Part shown: positions 50,337 to 52,315 of the stretch, piece by piece
How positions within the stretch are numbered: the stretch's first letter is position 1
Layout of the letters: each line of letters starts with the position of its first letter
Origin: a bacterium
GTDB taxonomy: Bacteria; Bacillota_I; Bacilli_A; RF39; UBA660
Assembly (NCBI GenBank): GCA_029218465.1
Contig: JAQXRJ010000069.1
Location: 1 to 52,315 of the forward strand
Length of the DNA: 52,315 bases
Reading direction: 5' to 3'
Notes under the pieces: generated by a model
Told to the model about the DNA's origin: nothing
The model's input: only the letters and a program-made list of their open reading frames with translations
Databases searched by the model: none
Made by a program: the position numbers and the translations under genes

Positions 50337-51479
50337 ATGGATGAGGCTTTATTAGATGATAAAAATGTTGTTGTTATGAAACTACTTCATTATTTTATAA
50401 CGGAAAGAAAATATAATCCAATAATACTACAAGGTGCTGAAAATGAGATTTGGCTTGAAAATATGGATTCTGATTATAAAATTATTAGAATTGTATCAAA
50501 TCACATTCATAATGTTGAACAATTTGAGTACGATTTATATAAGACTAAGCATATAGTAAAAAAAATAAAGAAAAAAACTTTAACAATGAATATGAATGTT
50601 TTAAGTATATTTATTGATGTAAGAGATAGTGAAAATATCACTAATAATAAAAATTATGATTGCATATCAATTGAATCAGAAAAAGACATAGCAAAGTATG
50701 ATAATGTAATTGAACATTTTCCTGATATTATTAAGAAATTAACATTTAATGAGGAAGGAATGCAATTGTTTATAAAAATTACAACAGATATTAACAAGAA
50801 AAATAAAAAAGACCAAGATGAAGCTGAAGATATATTTAAACCAAGGAAACCAATTATTACTAATATATTAATTTTTCTTAATATTTTTATCTATGTTTCA
50901 ACGCTTCTTTTTGACAGAAATGGTTATATTCTTAATAAATTTTGCGTATATGGTCCATATATAATTAGAGGAGAATATTATAGACTAATAACTGGAGCTT
51001 TTATACATGGAAACATATTTCATTTGTTATTTAACTGTTATGCTCTATATGTCATAGGAACACAAATAGAGTCATTCTTTGGCAAGGCAAAATATATTAC
51101 AATTTATTTAGTAAGCACATTATTTTCTTCACTATTGTCTATTGTTATAAGTAAATATGCATCAATTGGTGCAAGTGGTGCAATATTTGGCCTTATGGGA
51201 GCTATGTTATATTTTGGATATCATTATAGAATATATTTAGGCAGTGTAATAAAAAGTCAGATTATTCCTCTTATAATAATTAATCTTTTCATAGGTTTTA
51301 TATTTAGTGGTCAAATAGATAATTTTGCCCATATAGGTGGCTTAATAGGTGGAATACTGATATCAAAAGCTTTAGGAGTTAAATATAAGAGTACTAAATC
51401 AGATATGATAAATGGTTGGATACTTACAATAATCTTATTTGTCTTTTTACTTGTTGTTGCAAATAAATTTATAGTTTGA
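50337..51479 (+). CDS. Rhomboid family intramembrane serine protease (GluP/YqgP-like)
   Basis: 'YRLITGAFIHGNIFHLLFNCYALY', 'IGASGAIFGLMGA', 'NFAHIGGLIGG'. Confidence 0.92.
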   Translation: MDEALLDDKNVVVMKLLHYFITERKYNPIILQGAENEIWLENMDSDYKIIRIVSNHIHNVEQFEYDLYKTKHIVKKIKKKTLTMNMNVLSIFIDVRDSENITNNKNYDCISIESEKDIAKYDNVIEHFPDIIKKLTFNEEGMQLFIKITTDINKKNKKDQDEAEDIFKPRKPIITNILIFLNIFIYVSTLLFDRNGYILNKFCVYGPYIIRGEYYRLITGAFIHGNIFHLLFNCYALYVIGTQIESFFGKAKYITIYLVSTLFSSLLSIVISKYASIGASGAIFGLMGAMLYFGYHYRIYLGSVIKSQIIPLIIINLFIGFIFSGQIDNFAHIGGLIGGILISKALGVKYKSTKSDMINGWILTIILFVFLLVVANKFIV

Positions 51480-51512
51480 TAAAATGTTATTAAGAAAATA
51501 GAGGTGTATTTT

Positions 51513-51764
51513 ATGGAAATAAGTGAAACACATGCTTATTCAATTGAGTCTTTTGAAGAACAAATTGTTAAAGATGTTATAAAAGATGTATATGAAGCAT
51601 TAGAAGAAAGAGGATATAATCCAATTAATCAATTAGTTGGCTATATAATGAGTGGAGATCCAGGATATATTTCTTCGCACAAAGAAGCAAGAAGCAAAAT
51701 AACTAAACTAGAGAGGAATAAAATATTAGAAGTATTACTTCGTGAATATATTAAAAATATATAA
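51513..51764 (+). CDS. IreB family regulatory phosphoprotein (DUF965)
   Basis: '[54 protein letters not shown]'. Confidence 0.93.
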   Translation: MEISETHAYSIESFEEQIVKDVIKDVYEALEERGYNPINQLVGYIMSGDPGYISSHKEARSKITKLERNKILEVLLREYIKNI

Positions 51765-52183
51765 TGAGATATATTGGACTTGATCTAGGGAGTAAAACGC
51801 TAGGTGTTGCATTATCAGATACAACTGGTTTAATTGCATCTAGTTATACAATTATTAGACACAATGAAGATTATGATTCTTTAATAGATGAAATTGAAAA
51901 AATAATTGATGAAAAAAAAGTAGATGAAATAGTACTTGGTTTGCCTAAAAACATGAATAATACATTAGGTGAGAAAGCAAATCTTTCTATTAAATTCAAA
52001 GGTATGCTTGAACAAAGACTTGCTAAAAAAGTACATCTTATTGACGAAAGATTAACTACTGTTGAAGCAACTAATATTTTGTTATTAAATGATACTAGTA
52101 GAAAAAAAAGAAAAAAAGTAATTGATAGTGTTGCAGCATCTATAATACTCCAAACATTTTTGGATAGAGAAAGGAATAAATAG
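51764..52183 (+). CDS. ruvX: Holliday junction resolvase RuvX (YqgF family)
   Basis: 'YIGLDLGSKTLGVALSD', 'EIVLGLPKNMNNTLG', 'LIDERLTTVEA', 'VIDSVAASIILQTFLD'. Confidence 0.94.
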   Translation: MRYIGLDLGSKTLGVALSDTTGLIASSYTIIRHNEDYDSLIDEIEKIIDEKKVDEIVLGLPKNMNNTLGEKANLSIKFKGMLEQRLAKKVHLIDERLTTVEATNILLLNDTSRKKRKKVIDSVAASIILQTFLDRERNK

Positions 52184-52184
52184 T

Positions 52185-52315
52185 ATGAAGGAAAAAACAA
52201 CTTTTAAGGTAATTAACGATGAGGGACATGAAATAACTTGTGATATTTTATTTACTTTTGATAGTGAAGAAACAAATAAAAGTTATATTGTTTATACCGA
52301 TAATACAAAAGACAA
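52185..52315 (+). CDS. DUF1292 (YrzB-like) protein, truncated by window end
   Basis: 'MKEKTTFKVINDEGHEITCDILFTFDSEETNKSYIVYTDNTKD'; ireB-ruvX-DUF1292 order is common in Bacillota. Confidence 0.8.
   Translation, partial: MKEKTTFKVINDEGHEITCDILFTFDSEETNKSYIVYTDNTKD

Noticed and set aside
1-52315. TGA-as-Trp code (Mycoplasma-like) considered because of the low GC
   Set aside because: TGA terminates well-defined genes (for example the PAP2 gene at 5244, sufD at 31808 and rhomboid at 51479) and Trp residues are encoded by TGG.
1-52315. tRNA, rRNA, riboswitch, transposon, prophage or CRISPR/defence island
   Set aside because: I found no supporting motif by eye; absence is not proven without tRNAscan, Infernal and profile searches.

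Overview
AT-rich (low-GC) bacterial chromosomal window read with the standard bacterial code (TGA acts as stop at several genes and Trp is TGG). Gene content points to an uncultured low-GC Bacillota/Bacilli lineage; this is an inference from gene families, not a taxonomic result. Most of the window is housekeeping or envelope related: yqeG/yqeH, a membrane-domain MurF-like ligase plus ddl, xfp, rnj, tagGH-like ABC genes, rpoZ/recX, prsA, HIT protein, a sufCDSUB cluster, ssb, pdp, PrsW, VanY- and DacF-type carboxypeptidases, a MacB-like ABC fusion, rhomboid protease, and ireB/ruvX/DUF1292. I saw no tRNA, rRNA, CRISPR array, transposase, integrase or phage module. Points most worth a second look: (1) a secreted glucosaminidase with a C-terminal dockerin next to a membrane-anchored cohesin-like protein, with a second cohesin-like gene at 1663 and a decayed paralogue at 26478; (2) sufU interrupted by one in-frame TAA immediately after its second Cys ligand, with the frame otherwise intact; (3) a yidD / ZnuA-fold lipoprotein / coiled-coil cluster in which the lipoprotein seems to lack the usual metal-binding histidines; (4) a four-gene phosphorelay (HK-REC, HK-REC, HPt, REC plus degenerate HD-GYP) bounded by terminators; (5) a repeated ~60-nt hairpin element on both sides of rnj; (6) three short membrane peptides missing from the ORF track, two of them YjcZ-like; (7) a MurF-like ligase with a membrane-helix N-terminus.
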